A DNA stretch of 64,000 nt, from contig CAZZLC010000035.1 in assembly GCA_964655065.1 (NCBI GenBank), positions 1 to 64,000 of the forward strand. The letters are read 5' to 3'. Every line of letters starts with the position of its first letter. The stretch's first letter is position 1. The translations under genes and the position numbers were made by a program. The notes below the pieces were generated by a model. The model had not been told where the DNA came from, did not search any database, and saw only the letters and a list, made by a program, of their open reading frames with translations. Origin of the DNA: DRPG01 sp964655065. GTDB taxonomy: Bacteria; Myxococcota_A; UBA796; GCA-2862545. This document shows positions 1 to 8,131 of this stretch, one piece after another.

Positions 1-593
1 AAGGCGCGGTGACCGAGATCTCGAACATCCTCAAGCGGATGCGCGAGCTCGCCGTTCAGTCGGCGTCGGAGACCCTGGCCGATCAGGAGCGCAGCTACGT
101 CCACGACGAGTTCGTCGCGCTCGGCAGCGAGGTCGACCGGATCGCTGCGGTGACCGAGTTCAACGGCGTGGCCCTCGCCAACGGCTCCACCACGCTCAGC
201 GTCCAGGTCGGCATCGACAACACCGCGAACAGCCGGATCGACATCACGCTGTTCGATCTCCGCGCCACTGCGCTGGCCGTGGACACCGGTAACGCCACCC
301 TCGACACCGCCGGCAACGCACAGGCCGCCATCGTCAACATCGACGCCGCGCTCGACACGGTCAACACTCACCGCTCCTCGTTCGGTGCAGCCCAGAACCG
401 GCTCGAGTCGGCCTACCGGCAGACGGACAACTACTACCTCAACCTCAAGGACTCCGAGAGCCGCATCCGCGACACCGACTACGCCTTCGAGTCCGCGGAG
501 ATGTCGAAGTACCAGATCATGCAGCAGGCGGGCGTCGCCGTCCTGGCCCAGGCCAAGACCATGCACTCCTCGGCTGCCCAGCTGATCGGCTAG
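1..593 (+). CDS. Flagellin, 3' part (start lies upstream of the window)
   Basis: About 196 residues are visible, in the frame whose first full codon is at base 3. The first residues (GAVTEISNILKRMRELAVQS) match the end of the flagellin N-terminal helical domain, and the last 80 or so match the flagellin C-terminal domain (QNRLES, SRIRDTDYAFESA, QIMQQAG, VLAQA). Only about 100 residues lie between them, so the surface-exposed variable domain is nearly absent and the whole protein is probably under 300 residues, a compact core flagellin. It would polymerise into the flagellar filament after type III export. The GTG at base 9 is not a real start because conserved sequence continues upstream. A strong hairpin follows the stop. 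Confidence 0.93.
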   Translation, partial: GAVTEISNILKRMRELAVQSASETLADQERSYVHDEFVALGSEVDRIAAVTEFNGVALANGSTTLSVQVGIDNTANSRIDITLFDLRATALAVDTGNATLDTAGNAQAAIVNIDAALDTVNTHRSSFGAAQNRLESAYRQTDNYYLNLKDSESRIRDTDYAFESAEMSKYQIMQQAGVAVLAQAKTMHSSAAQLIG

Positions 594-664
594 TGATCGC
601 TCCCGGTCGGCGTCGGACTCCGGCGCCGCATGCCGCGAGCTGACCCGGCCGATGGATCACAACG

Positions 665-696
665 GCTCCTCCAGCGTTCCTTGCCGCTGGAGGAGC
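665..696. terminator. Strong hairpin between flagellin and the convergent kinase gene
   Basis: A perfect 12-base inverted repeat (GCTCCTCCAGCG at 665-676, its complement at 685-696) encloses an 8-base loop. It sits 71 bases after the flagellin stop and 33 bases before the stop of the opposing kinase gene. There is no clean T tract, so it may act as a bidirectional terminator or as an mRNA 3'-end stabiliser for an abundant flagellin transcript. The structure is seen; the function is inferred. Confidence 0.7.
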
Positions 697-729
697 TCTA
701 GCCCGAACCCCGGATCCCCAGGAGGACCC

Positions 730-1725
730 TCACCCCAACCCGAGAATCCCGAACGCGACGAGAGACGCCGCGAAGAGGGCCAGCACGGTCAGGACGGCCC
801 AAGGCCGCAACGACAGCTCGCCCGCCCCCGCAGTGGCGCCCTGCCAGGTCGCGAGCACCTGGACCGCGTCACACCCGCCGAAGAGCGCTGTGTCGATGGC
901 TCGGCGAACCCGGGCCGGGACCGCCGAGCGCTCGAGGTTCTTCAACGCGATCCTCACGAGGTCGGGGTTGACCCGCTGCCAAACGGGAACCAACCGTCGC
1001 CCCGTCGCGAGCTCGTAGAGCACCGCTCCGAGCGCGAAGGTGTCCACGGTGCAGTCGACGTGTTTGGCGTCGGACATCTGGCGCGGCGGCATGTAGCCCG
1101 GGGTCCCCATGACCTGCCCGGTGAGCGTGAGGTCGTCGCCCCCCTGGGCGAGCTTGGCGAGCCCGAAGTCCGTGAGCTTGGGCACCCAGCGCCCCCCCAC
1201 TCGCGTCACGAGCACGTTACCGGGCTTGACGTCGCGATGCACGATGCCCGCACGTTGAGCACGGGCGATGGCGCTCATGAGGCCCTGCGCGATGTCGTCG
1301 ACATCGTCCCAGGACAAGCCGCCGCGCTGCTGCACCAGGGTGGCGAGACTGGGACCCTCGACGCACTCCATGAGCAGCGCGGGCCCGTCCGGAGTCTCGA
1401 TGATCTCGTCGACGTGAACGATGTTGGGGTGGCGGATCGACTGCTGGAGCCGTCCCTCCCGTCGCAGCCGCGCGAAGAGCATTCGCTGGTAGCGCGGTCC
1501 CCCCGCGCCGAGCGAACGGGGATCCAGGATCTTCAGGGCGTAGACGCGGCCATCCCGCCGCACGCGGTAGACCTGGCACATCCCTCCGCGACCGAGAAGC
1601 TCGACCACCGTGACCGATCCGAGGCGGGTGCCGGGCTCGAGCAGGGGTTCGTCGCGGGTTCGGGCCGCCGTGGGCGCCGCGGGGAGGGAGAGAGGGACGG
1701 AGGAACCGGTTTCGACAGGTGGCAC
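730..1725 (-). CDS. Ser/Thr protein kinase (Hanks type) with C-terminal membrane anchor
   Basis: From the GTG at 1725 the protein has 331 residues. It holds a glycine loop (GRGGMCQVY, about 45-53), the ATP lysine in ALKI (about 65), the catalytic loop HRDVKPGN (about 163-170), DFG (about 186-188) and one hydrophobic segment at about 307-328. It should be a cytoplasmic kinase tethered to the inner membrane. The frame stays open to 2016, but that would overlap the divergent lipoprotein start at 1841 with low-complexity sequence, so I chose an internal GTG; the exact start is uncertain. The usual APE after the activation segment reads PPR, and the C-lobe after subdomain IX is short and lacks the usual conserved arginine region. 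Substrates are unknown. Confidence 0.85.
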   Translation of the reverse strand: MPPVETGSSVPLSLPAAPTAARTRDEPLLEPGTRLGSVTVVELLGRGGMCQVYRVRRDGRVYALKILDPRSLGAGGPRYQRMLFARLRREGRLQQSIRHPNIVHVDEIIETPDGPALLMECVEGPSLATLVQQRGGLSWDDVDDIAQGLMSAIARAQRAGIVHRDVKPGNVLVTRVGGRWVPKLTDFGLAKLAQGGDDLTLTGQVMGTPGYMPPRQMSDAKHVDCTVDTFALGAVLYELATGRRLVPVWQRVNPDLVRIALKNLERSAVPARVRRAIDTALFGGCDAVQVLATWQGATAGAGELSLRPWAVLTVLALFAASLVAFGILGLG

Positions 1726-1840
1726 GCGGGTTTCCGGGAGAGTCGCCTCGCATATCGGCTGGGTTGTCCGAGCCTTCAGTTTCGTTTTTCGGAACCCGCC
1801 TGCTTCGGGGTCTGTGGTCCAGACACGAACCGGAGGAACC

Positions 1841-2752
1841 ATGATCGGGTTGTGGATGGGGCTCGGCTGTCCAGCTGACGCGCCCCCCGAAGCCCCCGGG
1901 GACGACATCGTCGAGCCGCTACCGTGGACGTTCTCGGCCCCCGAGCGGGGCGAGGAGGTCGATCTGGTCGCGATCGCGAGCGCACTCGACCAGGGGGTGC
2001 TCGACGCGATGGCCATCGATGCGCGCCAGGTCGTCGACGCCTACGTCGACCGCCTCGCCACGAGCGCCGACGTCGGCTGCCCCCAGGTCACGGCCGACGG
2101 GCTCGGGAACACGTACTGGCTGTCGGGATGCACGACCGACGACGGGACCTCCTTCGGCGGATTCCTGTTCCAGTCCAACGGCGGCACCGACGGGGGGTTC
2201 TCCTTCGTGGGCGACGCGCTTAACGGCAACGCGCGCATCACGTCGGGCGACGGCTCGACGATCGACATCCAGGGGTCCGTCGGATTCCTGCAGGGCGAGA
2301 CCCTGGATGGGAGCGCGGATGTCGTGTTCTCCGAGGTGAGCGGCGGCTTCGCCCTCGATCCCGCGCCTCCGGGATGGCTCGCGAGCGGCCCCCAGAGCGT
2401 AGAGATCGCGATTGTGGGCATCGCGCTGCGTGCGATCGCCGGCACGATCGTCCAGGTCACCGGATCGGTCGTGACCGCGGGCGACGACGGGACGGTCGCG
2501 GTTCTCTTCGACGAGACCGCGATGGCCTCGGGGCCCCTCTCCGCCTGCGACGAAGAGCCGGGCGGCATCGTCGAGGTCCGGGACCCGGCCGGCCGGTGGA
2601 TCGAGATCGCCTTCGATGGCCCGGTCCTCGACGTCTCGCCCGGAGATGCCACGGCCTGCGACGGCTGCGGCCTGGCGACCCTCGATGGCGCAGAGCTCGG
2701 AACCGTCTGCGCCGACTTCACCCCCTGGCTCTCCTGGGAGGCCCTGCCATGA
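1841..2752 (+). CDS. Cysteine-rich putative lipoprotein, paralogue of the gene at 5572
   Basis: 303 residues from an ATG preceded by GGAGGA. The N-terminus (MIGLWMGLGCPAD) looks like an unusually short lipoprotein signal with cysteine at residue 10. I do not recognise a named family. It is clearly related to the product at 5572: both share a GCP motif, a TYWL-x2-C stretch followed by a G-F-x-GF pattern, a C-x2-EP-x-G-x-I-x-VR segment and a C-terminal ACDGCG motif. Shared cysteines suggest disulphides in an exported domain. It is the first gene of a coupled four-gene operon and overlaps the next gene by ATGA. A role alongside the haem-motif and DUF1501 proteins is inferred from context only. 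Confidence 0.8.
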   Translation: MIGLWMGLGCPADAPPEAPGDDIVEPLPWTFSAPERGEEVDLVAIASALDQGVLDAMAIDARQVVDAYVDRLATSADVGCPQVTADGLGNTYWLSGCTTDDGTSFGGFLFQSNGGTDGGFSFVGDALNGNARITSGDGSTIDIQGSVGFLQGETLDGSADVVFSEVSGGFALDPAPPGWLASGPQSVEIAIVGIALRAIAGTIVQVTGSVVTAGDDGTVAVLFDETAMASGPLSACDEEPGGIVEVRDPAGRWIEIAFDGPVLDVSPGDATACDGCGLATLDGAELGTVCADFTPWLSWEALP

Positions 2753-4314
2753 TCGTCGCGCTCACCTTGCTCGCCTGTGGTGGTGCTCCCGAGCCGGCCC
2801 CGGCGGAGGTCGAGGTCCAGGAGCTCTCGCCCACGAAGCTCGCCCGCCGCGTGTCGCTCGACCTTCGCGGCGTGGCCCCCACGATCGGAGAGTATCGGGC
2901 CGTCGTCGAGGACCCCGCCTCCCTCGACGAGTTGGTCGGGACCTGGCTCCTCGACGAGCGGTTCGGCGACCGTGTCGTCGAGCTCTACGCGGAGATCTAC
3001 CTGTCTCGTGCGGCGGAGCTGCCCTTCCCGGCGGCCGCGCTCGGCCTGTCGGACCGGGCGGCCTTCGAAGCCGCGATCGGTGAGGAGCCGCTGCGCCTGC
3101 TCGCGCACGTCGCCGCCGAGGACCTTCCGTGGACGGAGATCGTCACCGCGGACTACACGCTCGCCCCACCGATCCTCGCCGAGGCCTTCCCCCTCGACCG
3201 GCTCTCCGGTCCGGGGTGGCAGATCGCCCGCTACACCGACGGCCGGCCCGCAGCCGGCGTGCTCGCCACCAACGGGCTGTGGTGGCGCTACACCTCCACC
3301 CCGTCGAACGCGAATCGCAAGCGGGCGAACCAGACGAGCCGCATCCTGCTCTGCAACGACTACCTCACGCGGCCGGTCGACTTCGACCGCAACGTGAACC
3401 TGCTCGACGAAGGCGCGGTGCTCGACGCGCTGCGAACCGACCCCGCCTGCGTGTCGTGCCACGTCAGCCTCGACCCCCTGGCGAGCTACTTCTACGGCTT
3501 CTGGTGGCCGAACCAGCAGAGCGCCATCGACGCGAGCCGCTACCACCCCGAGCGGGAGCGGGCCTGGGCGGACGTGACCGGCGTGGCCCCCGGCTACTAC
3601 GGCGAGCCCGGCAACGACCTCGCCGACCTGGGCACCCAGATCGCGAGCGACCCGCGCTTCGTCACCTGCGCAGTCGAGCAGGCCTACGAGCTGCTGCTCC
3701 GACGCGACCCCGCCTACGCGGACCAGGATGCTCTGACCCGCCACCGTCAGGCCTTCATCGAAGGCGACCTCACCCTCCGGAGCCTGTTCGCGTCGATCGT
3801 GGAGGACCCGTCCTATCGCGCGACCCACGCCGACGACGAGGGCGCAGCCTCGCTGCGCTGGGTGACCCCGGACCTGCTCGCGAGCCAGGTCGAGGGGCTC
3901 ACCGGCTTCCGATGGACGTTCACCGGCGACGACATGCTCGCCACGGACACGGTCGGGGTCCGTGTGCTCGCCGGCGGGGCCGACGGGACGACGGTGACCG
4001 AGGTGAGCCGGAGCCCCAACGCCACCGCGGTGCTCGTGCAGAAGCGGCTGGCCGAGCTCGCGGCGTCGCACCTCGCCGCCGAAGGAGCGGTGCCCTGGTT
4101 CGGGGTCGTGGACCCCTCGGTCGCACCCGACGCGGCCACCGTCGCCGATCTGGTGCTCGCCACCCTGGGGGAGCCGGTAGCCGAGGACTCCCCGGCCGTC
4201 CGGGCGCTCCTCGACCTCTTCGCCGAGCTCGAGGCCGCCGAGGAGAGCCGCCAGGCCGCGTGGACCGGGGTGGTCTACGCCCTGCTCCGTGACCCCGACT
4301 TCGTGACCTACTGA
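2749..4314 (+). CDS. DUF1549/DUF1588-type lipoprotein with one CxxCH haem c motif
   Basis: 521 residues. The start is the ATG overlapping the previous stop (ATGA). Residues 1-10 (MIVALTLLAC) form a very short lipoprotein signal. Residues about 25-60 (LARRVSLDLRGVAPTIGEY) resemble the DUF1549 segment of planctomycete PSCyt proteins. A single CVSCH at 234-238, followed by LDPL, matches the CxxCH-x2-(I/L)DP signature of DUF1588 modules. Such proteins are nearly always encoded next to a DUF1501 or DUF1552 protein, as here. The biochemical role is unknown; covalent haem attachment in the periplasm is predicted. The C-terminal half looks like a repeat of DUF1585/DUF1588-type helical segments. Confidence 0.82.
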   Translation: MIVALTLLACGGAPEPAPAEVEVQELSPTKLARRVSLDLRGVAPTIGEYRAVVEDPASLDELVGTWLLDERFGDRVVELYAEIYLSRAAELPFPAAALGLSDRAAFEAAIGEEPLRLLAHVAAEDLPWTEIVTADYTLAPPILAEAFPLDRLSGPGWQIARYTDGRPAAGVLATNGLWWRYTSTPSNANRKRANQTSRILLCNDYLTRPVDFDRNVNLLDEGAVLDALRTDPACVSCHVSLDPLASYFYGFWWPNQQSAIDASRYHPERERAWADVTGVAPGYYGEPGNDLADLGTQIASDPRFVTCAVEQAYELLLRRDPAYADQDALTRHRQAFIEGDLTLRSLFASIVEDPSYRATHADDEGAASLRWVTPDLLASQVEGLTGFRWTFTGDDMLATDTVGVRVLAGGADGTTVTEVSRSPNATAVLVQKRLAELAASHLAAEGAVPWFGVVDPSVAPDAATVADLVLATLGEPVAEDSPAVRALLDLFAELEAAEESRQAAWTGVVYALLRDPDFVTY

Positions 4315-4324
4315 GGAGGCCCAG

Positions 4325-5575
4325 ATGAACCGCAGGCACTTCCTGGCCGGATCCGCGGCCGCCGCCGGGCTGATGATGGCCCGCCCCGGTCGCGCGACGG
4401 TGTCCGCCGCCGACCGCAAGTTCGTGTTCGTGTTCGCGCAGGGGGGCTGGGACCCCACGCGCGTGTTCGCGACGGAGTTCGCCAATCCCGACGTCGACAT
4501 GGAGCCGCAGGCCGCGCTGCGCACGGTGGGGGGCGTCCAGTTCGTCGATCACCCTGCTCGTCCCGCGGTATCCGCCTTTGTCGAGCAGCATCACGCCCGG
4601 ACGCTCATCCTCAACGGCGTGCTCGTGCGATCCATCGCCCACGAGATCTGCACGATGATCTCGATGACGGGTGACTCGTCGGGACTTCTGCCCGACTGGC
4701 CCTCCCGACTCGCCACCCTGTCGGCGGGGGGACCCACTTCGGTTCCCCACCTCGTGCTGGGCGGTCCGTCCTTCCCCGGTCCCTACGGCGCATCGGTCGC
4801 CCGGACGGGCGGGGCGGGCCAGCTCGAGGCGCTGCTGTCCGGCGCGATCACCCAGTGGACCGACACGGCCCCCCCCGCGCTCCCCCGGGCGACCGAGCAG
4901 ATCGTCGACGCGTTCGCGCTCCGGCGCGCCGAGGCCGCGGCATCCCGCGTCACCGGGGGCAACGGCAAGGCGCTCGTCGACGCTTACGCCGAGGCGACCC
5001 GCTCCGCGGCCGAGCTCGAGGACCTCCGCTACACCATGGACTTCACCGTGGGCCCGACGCTGATCGAGCAAGTGCCCGTCGCGGTCGAGGCGCTGCAGAT
5101 CGGCCTGTCGCGCTGTGTGACCCTCTCGGCCGGAGCCGACTGGGACAGCCACGACAACAACGATCCGGTGCAGTCCGCGAACTTCGAGCGCACCTTCGTC
5201 GGCCTGGCCCAGCTCCTGGAGACGCTCCGCGCGACCCCGGGCGCCGCACCGGACCGCACGCTGCTGGAGGAGACAGTCGTGGTGGTGCTCTCGGAGATGG
5301 GCCGCACCCCCCGCCTCAACGGATTCGCGGGCAAGGACCACTGGCCCTACACCTCGTGGATGCTGGTGGGCGACGGCATCACCGGCGACCGGGTGGTCGG
5401 CGGCTACGACTCGCTGTACTACGGCTCGGGCGTGGAGCCATCGTCGGGTGAGGTGCGCGACGATGCGCAGCTCGTGTCGGCCGAGGCGGTCGGAGCCACC
5501 CTGCTCGCGCTCGCCGACGTCGACCCGGCCGAGCACGTGCCCGGGGTCGAGCCGCTCGTGGGGGTGCTCGCGTGA
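4325..5575 (+). CDS. DUF1501 family protein, Tat-exported
   Basis: 416 residues starting at an ATG with GGAGG eight bases upstream. The N-terminus (MNRRHFLAGSAAAAGLM) is a classic twin-arginine signal. The body has the DUF1501 hallmarks: FVFVFAQGGWD near residue 40, a central D-W-D-S-H stretch after the TLSAGAD region, and a late VVLSEMGRTPRLN motif followed by GKDHWPY. DUF1501 is a sulfatase/alkaline phosphatase-superfamily relative of unknown substrate that pairs with haem-motif DUF1549/DUF1588 proteins. Folding before export via Tat suggests a bound metal. It overlaps the next gene by GTGA, so the operon continues. Confidence 0.92.
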   Translation: MNRRHFLAGSAAAAGLMMARPGRATVSAADRKFVFVFAQGGWDPTRVFATEFANPDVDMEPQAALRTVGGVQFVDHPARPAVSAFVEQHHARTLILNGVLVRSIAHEICTMISMTGDSSGLLPDWPSRLATLSAGGPTSVPHLVLGGPSFPGPYGASVARTGGAGQLEALLSGAITQWTDTAPPALPRATEQIVDAFALRRAEAAASRVTGGNGKALVDAYAEATRSAAELEDLRYTMDFTVGPTLIEQVPVAVEALQIGLSRCVTLSAGADWDSHDNNDPVQSANFERTFVGLAQLLETLRATPGAAPDRTLLEETVVVVLSEMGRTPRLNGFAGKDHWPYTSWMLVGDGITGDRVVGGYDSLYYGSGVEPSSGEVRDDAQLVSAEAVGATLLALADVDPAEHVPGVEPLVGVLA

Positions 5576-6477
5576 TCCCGCTCGTCCTGCTCGCCTGCGG
5601 GGCCGACGAGGCTCCCCCGCCCGCAGCTCCGTCCTTCACCGACCCTGAAGCCCCCTGGCTCGGGGCCGAGGTCGAGGATCCGGTCGACCTCGACCTCGAC
5701 CGGGTGACCGAGGCGATCGAGGCCGCGTTCGCGGCACTCGACGAGCTCGACCCCGGGCCGCTGCTCGCCATCCACGACCGACTTCTCGCCGACGGCGATG
5801 CGGGCTGCCCCTCGTTCTACACGGCCAGCGAAGGCTTCACCTACTGGCTCGACGACTGTGTCGCGACATCGGGCGCGCGCTTCGCGGGCTTCGGGGTCGC
5901 CGAGGAGACGCCCGGCGTTACGCTGGACGACGGCCTGCTCGGAACGACGACGACGGTCGGCGGCTCGGGCAGCCTGGTGGGTGCCGACGGCACCACGCTG
6001 GAGATGAACGGGTTCCTGCAGCTCACCACCGCGGCCCTGCCCGGAGTCGACTTCGAGACACTGGTGATCTCCGGGAGCTTGGCGACCGACGCGGCGGAGG
6101 CGACGGGAACCTGGCTCGGAGCGCCCTGGGAGCCCGAGCTCACGCGGGTGACCTACGACCTGCCCGGAGGGCGTGTGCGCACCGCCACCGGCGTGATCGA
6201 GGACCTGGAGATCGGAGGAGCACGCCTCCCGGTGGTGCTGCAGGACGTTCTGATCGCGGAGGCGACCACCGGGCTGTCGGACTGCTCCGACGAGCCCACC
6301 GGGGTGATCTCGGTGCGACTCGATGGGGACTGGGTCGACGTGCTGTTCGATCCCGTCGACACCGGCTCGGGCATCGTGACGGAGCCGGGAGCGTGCGATG
6401 GCTGCGGCGAGGCGTGGTCGGGGGTCACGCCGCTCGGCCGTGCCTGCCCGGACGTAGCCGCGTTGCTCGGTCAGTAG
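5572..6477 (+). CDS. Cysteine-rich putative lipoprotein, paralogue of the gene at 1841
   Basis: 301 residues from a GTG overlapping the DUF1501 stop. The N-terminus (MIPLVLLACGADE) is again a nine-residue hydrophobic stretch ending in a lipobox-like LLAC, without the usual basic n-region. Shared landmarks with the product at 1841 are GCP, TYWL-x2-C, a DEP-x-GVI-x-VR segment and the C-terminal ACDGCG. The duplication brackets the haem-motif/DUF1501 pair. No domain is recognised and the function is unknown. Its 3' end overlaps the convergent gene by seven bases. Confidence 0.8.
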   Translation: MIPLVLLACGADEAPPPAAPSFTDPEAPWLGAEVEDPVDLDLDRVTEAIEAAFAALDELDPGPLLAIHDRLLADGDAGCPSFYTASEGFTYWLDDCVATSGARFAGFGVAEETPGVTLDDGLLGTTTTVGGSGSLVGADGTTLEMNGFLQLTTAALPGVDFETLVISGSLATDAAEATGTWLGAPWEPELTRVTYDLPGGRVRTATGVIEDLEIGGARLPVVLQDVLIAEATTGLSDCSDEPTGVISVRLDGDWVDVLFDPVDTGSGIVTEPGACDGCGEAWSGVTPLGRACPDVAALLGQ

Positions 6478-6995
6478 CGCCGCCGGCGGCGGGCCGAGGC
6501 CTCGGCGACGAAGGCGAACCACCCCTGCCAGTCGTGGGTCTCGAGAAACTCGACGATGGCGTCGGCGTCCGCTGGCTGCATCGGGACCCGGTGCAGCATC
6601 GCGAGCTGCATGAGCACCTCTCCGACGGGCGCGTCGGGGTGTGCGGCGTCGGTGGGCAGGACCACCCGGTCGACGATGTCCTCGGCCCAGGCCTGGACGT
6701 CCCTTCGGTGCCAGTCGTCCTCGGCCCAGCGCTGCAGGACGAGTCGGATGTCGTCCGTCGAGGGCAGCTCGGGCGGCGGCGGTGGTCGCCCCCCTTCGTG
6801 GACCCCCAGCGAGTCGATGTGGGCGTTGACGAACTGGACCACGGGGTCCTGGCTCCGCACCCTCGCGATCCGGGCCACCAGCCGCTGACGCGCAGCAGAA
6901 GCCGCCGAGCGTTCGCCAGGGGTCGTGGCTCCGCGCTCGAGGGCCTCGACTCGAGCGAGGCGGGCGCGCAGGGTGCGTTCGCTTACCGGAGGCAT
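6471..6995 (-). CDS. Uncharacterised protein
   Basis: 174 residues from the ATG at 6995 (an upstream TTG at 7010 is possible). The protein is charged and helical: an Arg/Ala-rich N-terminal third that may form a coiled coil, a proline run (PPPPPE) near the middle, then a tryptophan-containing C-terminal half (WAEDDWHRRDVQAW, HDWQGWF) and a final poly-arginine tail. No signal or membrane segment. I recognise no family. It is probably cotranscribed after the TrmO-like gene, 48 bases upstream. Confidence 0.6.
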   Translation of the reverse strand: MPPVSERTLRARLARVEALERGATTPGERSAASAARQRLVARIARVRSQDPVVQFVNAHIDSLGVHEGGRPPPPPELPSTDDIRLVLQRWAEDDWHRRDVQAWAEDIVDRVVLPTDAAHPDAPVGEVLMQLAMLHRVPMQPADADAIVEFLETHDWQGWFAFVAEASARRRRRY

Positions 6996-7043
6996 ACCAG
7001 AGCGTACCAACGTCGGCAGCGGGTGCGAAGACTTTTGCGTGCG

Positions 7044-7559
7044 TCAGCCCTCGCTCGATCGACCCTCGAGCCACCCCCGGGTCGCGTCGAGCCGATCGTA
7101 GTCCGGAATGTAGGGTTTCAAATCGAGAATCGGTGTTCGATCGAGCAGGTCGAGTCCGCGCACGTGAAGCACGCGACCCTCGATGCGCAGCAGCCGGGTC
7201 GCCGACAGGCCAATGGGGTTCGGTCGATGGGGCGCTCGGGTAGCGAAGACGCCCCGCAGGACGCCGCCCCGAGGGGGCCGCACCATCGGCTTGCGCAACG
7301 GGCCGTTCAAGTGCAGCCAGCTCACCACCCACAAGTGAGAGAACGTCCCGAGATCGCGCAGTGCGTCGGGATGCACCCGGTCGGCGAACAGCTCGATCGT
7401 GGCATCCACGATGCCGGCCTCGTCAGGACCGGCGCAGCCGGGCTGCCGCGGGGTGCCATGCCGCTCGACGAACGGAGACCGAACCCAGCCGATCGGCGTC
7501 ACCGTCACCTCGGCGGGCACCGGCACGGCATCGATGTAGTCCTTGGGGGGCTTTCGCAT
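7044..7559 (-). CDS. TrmO/TsaA-type tRNA N6-methyltransferase (UPF0066)
   Basis: 171 residues from the ATG at 7559; a TTG at 7589 is an alternative but would overlap divergent recX. Family signatures are visible: an opening PIGWVRSPF, RAPHRPNPIGLS in the middle and GLDLLDRTPILDLKPY near the end. Known members use S-adenosylmethionine to N6-methylate t6A at position 37 of tRNA, forming m6t6A. Some bacterial paralogues have other substrates, so the tRNA role is likely but not proven. Confidence 0.88.
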   Translation of the reverse strand: MRKPPKDYIDAVPVPAEVTVTPIGWVRSPFVERHGTPRQPGCAGPDEAGIVDATIELFADRVHPDALRDLGTFSHLWVVSWLHLNGPLRKPMVRPPRGGVLRGVFATRAPHRPNPIGLSATRLLRIEGRVLHVRGLDLLDRTPILDLKPYIPDYDRLDATRGWLEGRSSEG

Positions 7560-7582
7560 CGCGGCAGGGGTAACGGCGGAGA

Positions 7583-8131
7583 ATGCCAAAGTCTCCCCGT
7601 CGCATCAGCGAGGCCTACCTCCAGCGGGTCACCGCCCATTACCTCGAGCGCTACGCGACCTCCCGCGAGAACCTCCGTCGACTCCTGATGAAGCGCGTGC
7701 TCCGGAGCGCGGCGTTCCACGAGGTCGATCCAGAGCCCTGGGTGGCCTTGGTGGACGCCGAGCTCGACCGTCTCGAGCGAATCGGTCTCGTGAACGACCT
7801 CGCCTACGCGCGCGACAAGGCCCGCGCGCTGCATCGCCGCGGCTCGGGCACCCGACGCATCCGGTTCGTGCTCCAGCAGAAGGGCCTCGGTTCCGACGCG
7901 ATCGACGACGCCCTCGCCGAGCTCGGCGAGCACCGGGACCCGGACTGGCAGGCTGCGTGCACCTACGCCCGCAAGCGTTCCCTCGGCCCCTGGCGGCGGG
8001 TTCCGCTGGACGAAGACCGCCGCCGCAAGGAGCTCGGGCGACTCGCTCGCGCCGGCTTCAGCTTCGACGTCGCGCGTCGCGTGGTCGAGGCGGAGTCGCC
8101 AGAGGCCCTCAACGACGGCGGATCGCAGTGA
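7583..8131 (+). CDS. recX: RecX family regulatory protein
   Basis: 182 residues of three-helix repeats typical of RecX: an N-terminal YLERYATSRENLRRLLMKR block, a central LVNDLAYARDKAR motif and G-x2-RIRFVLQQKGL. RecX binds RecA filaments and inhibits recombinase and coprotease activity. recA is not in the window, and recX here stands alone between divergent trmO and convergent pssA-like genes. Its last 23 bases overlap the end of the opposing phosphatidyltransferase gene. A GGAGA sits directly before the ATG. Confidence 0.88.
   Translation: MPKSPRRISEAYLQRVTAHYLERYATSRENLRRLLMKRVLRSAAFHEVDPEPWVALVDAELDRLERIGLVNDLAYARDKARALHRRGSGTRRIRFVLQQKGLGSDAIDDALAELGEHRDPDWQAACTYARKRSLGPWRRVPLDEDRRRKELGRLARAGFSFDVARRVVEAESPEALNDGGSQ

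Noticed and set aside
2041..4524. 827-codon minus-strand open frame opposite the haem-motif protein and DUF1501 genes
   Set aside because: Composition is Gly/Arg/Glu/His-rich without domains; it is a GC-rich shadow of the plus-strand genes, which have motifs and ribosome-binding sites.
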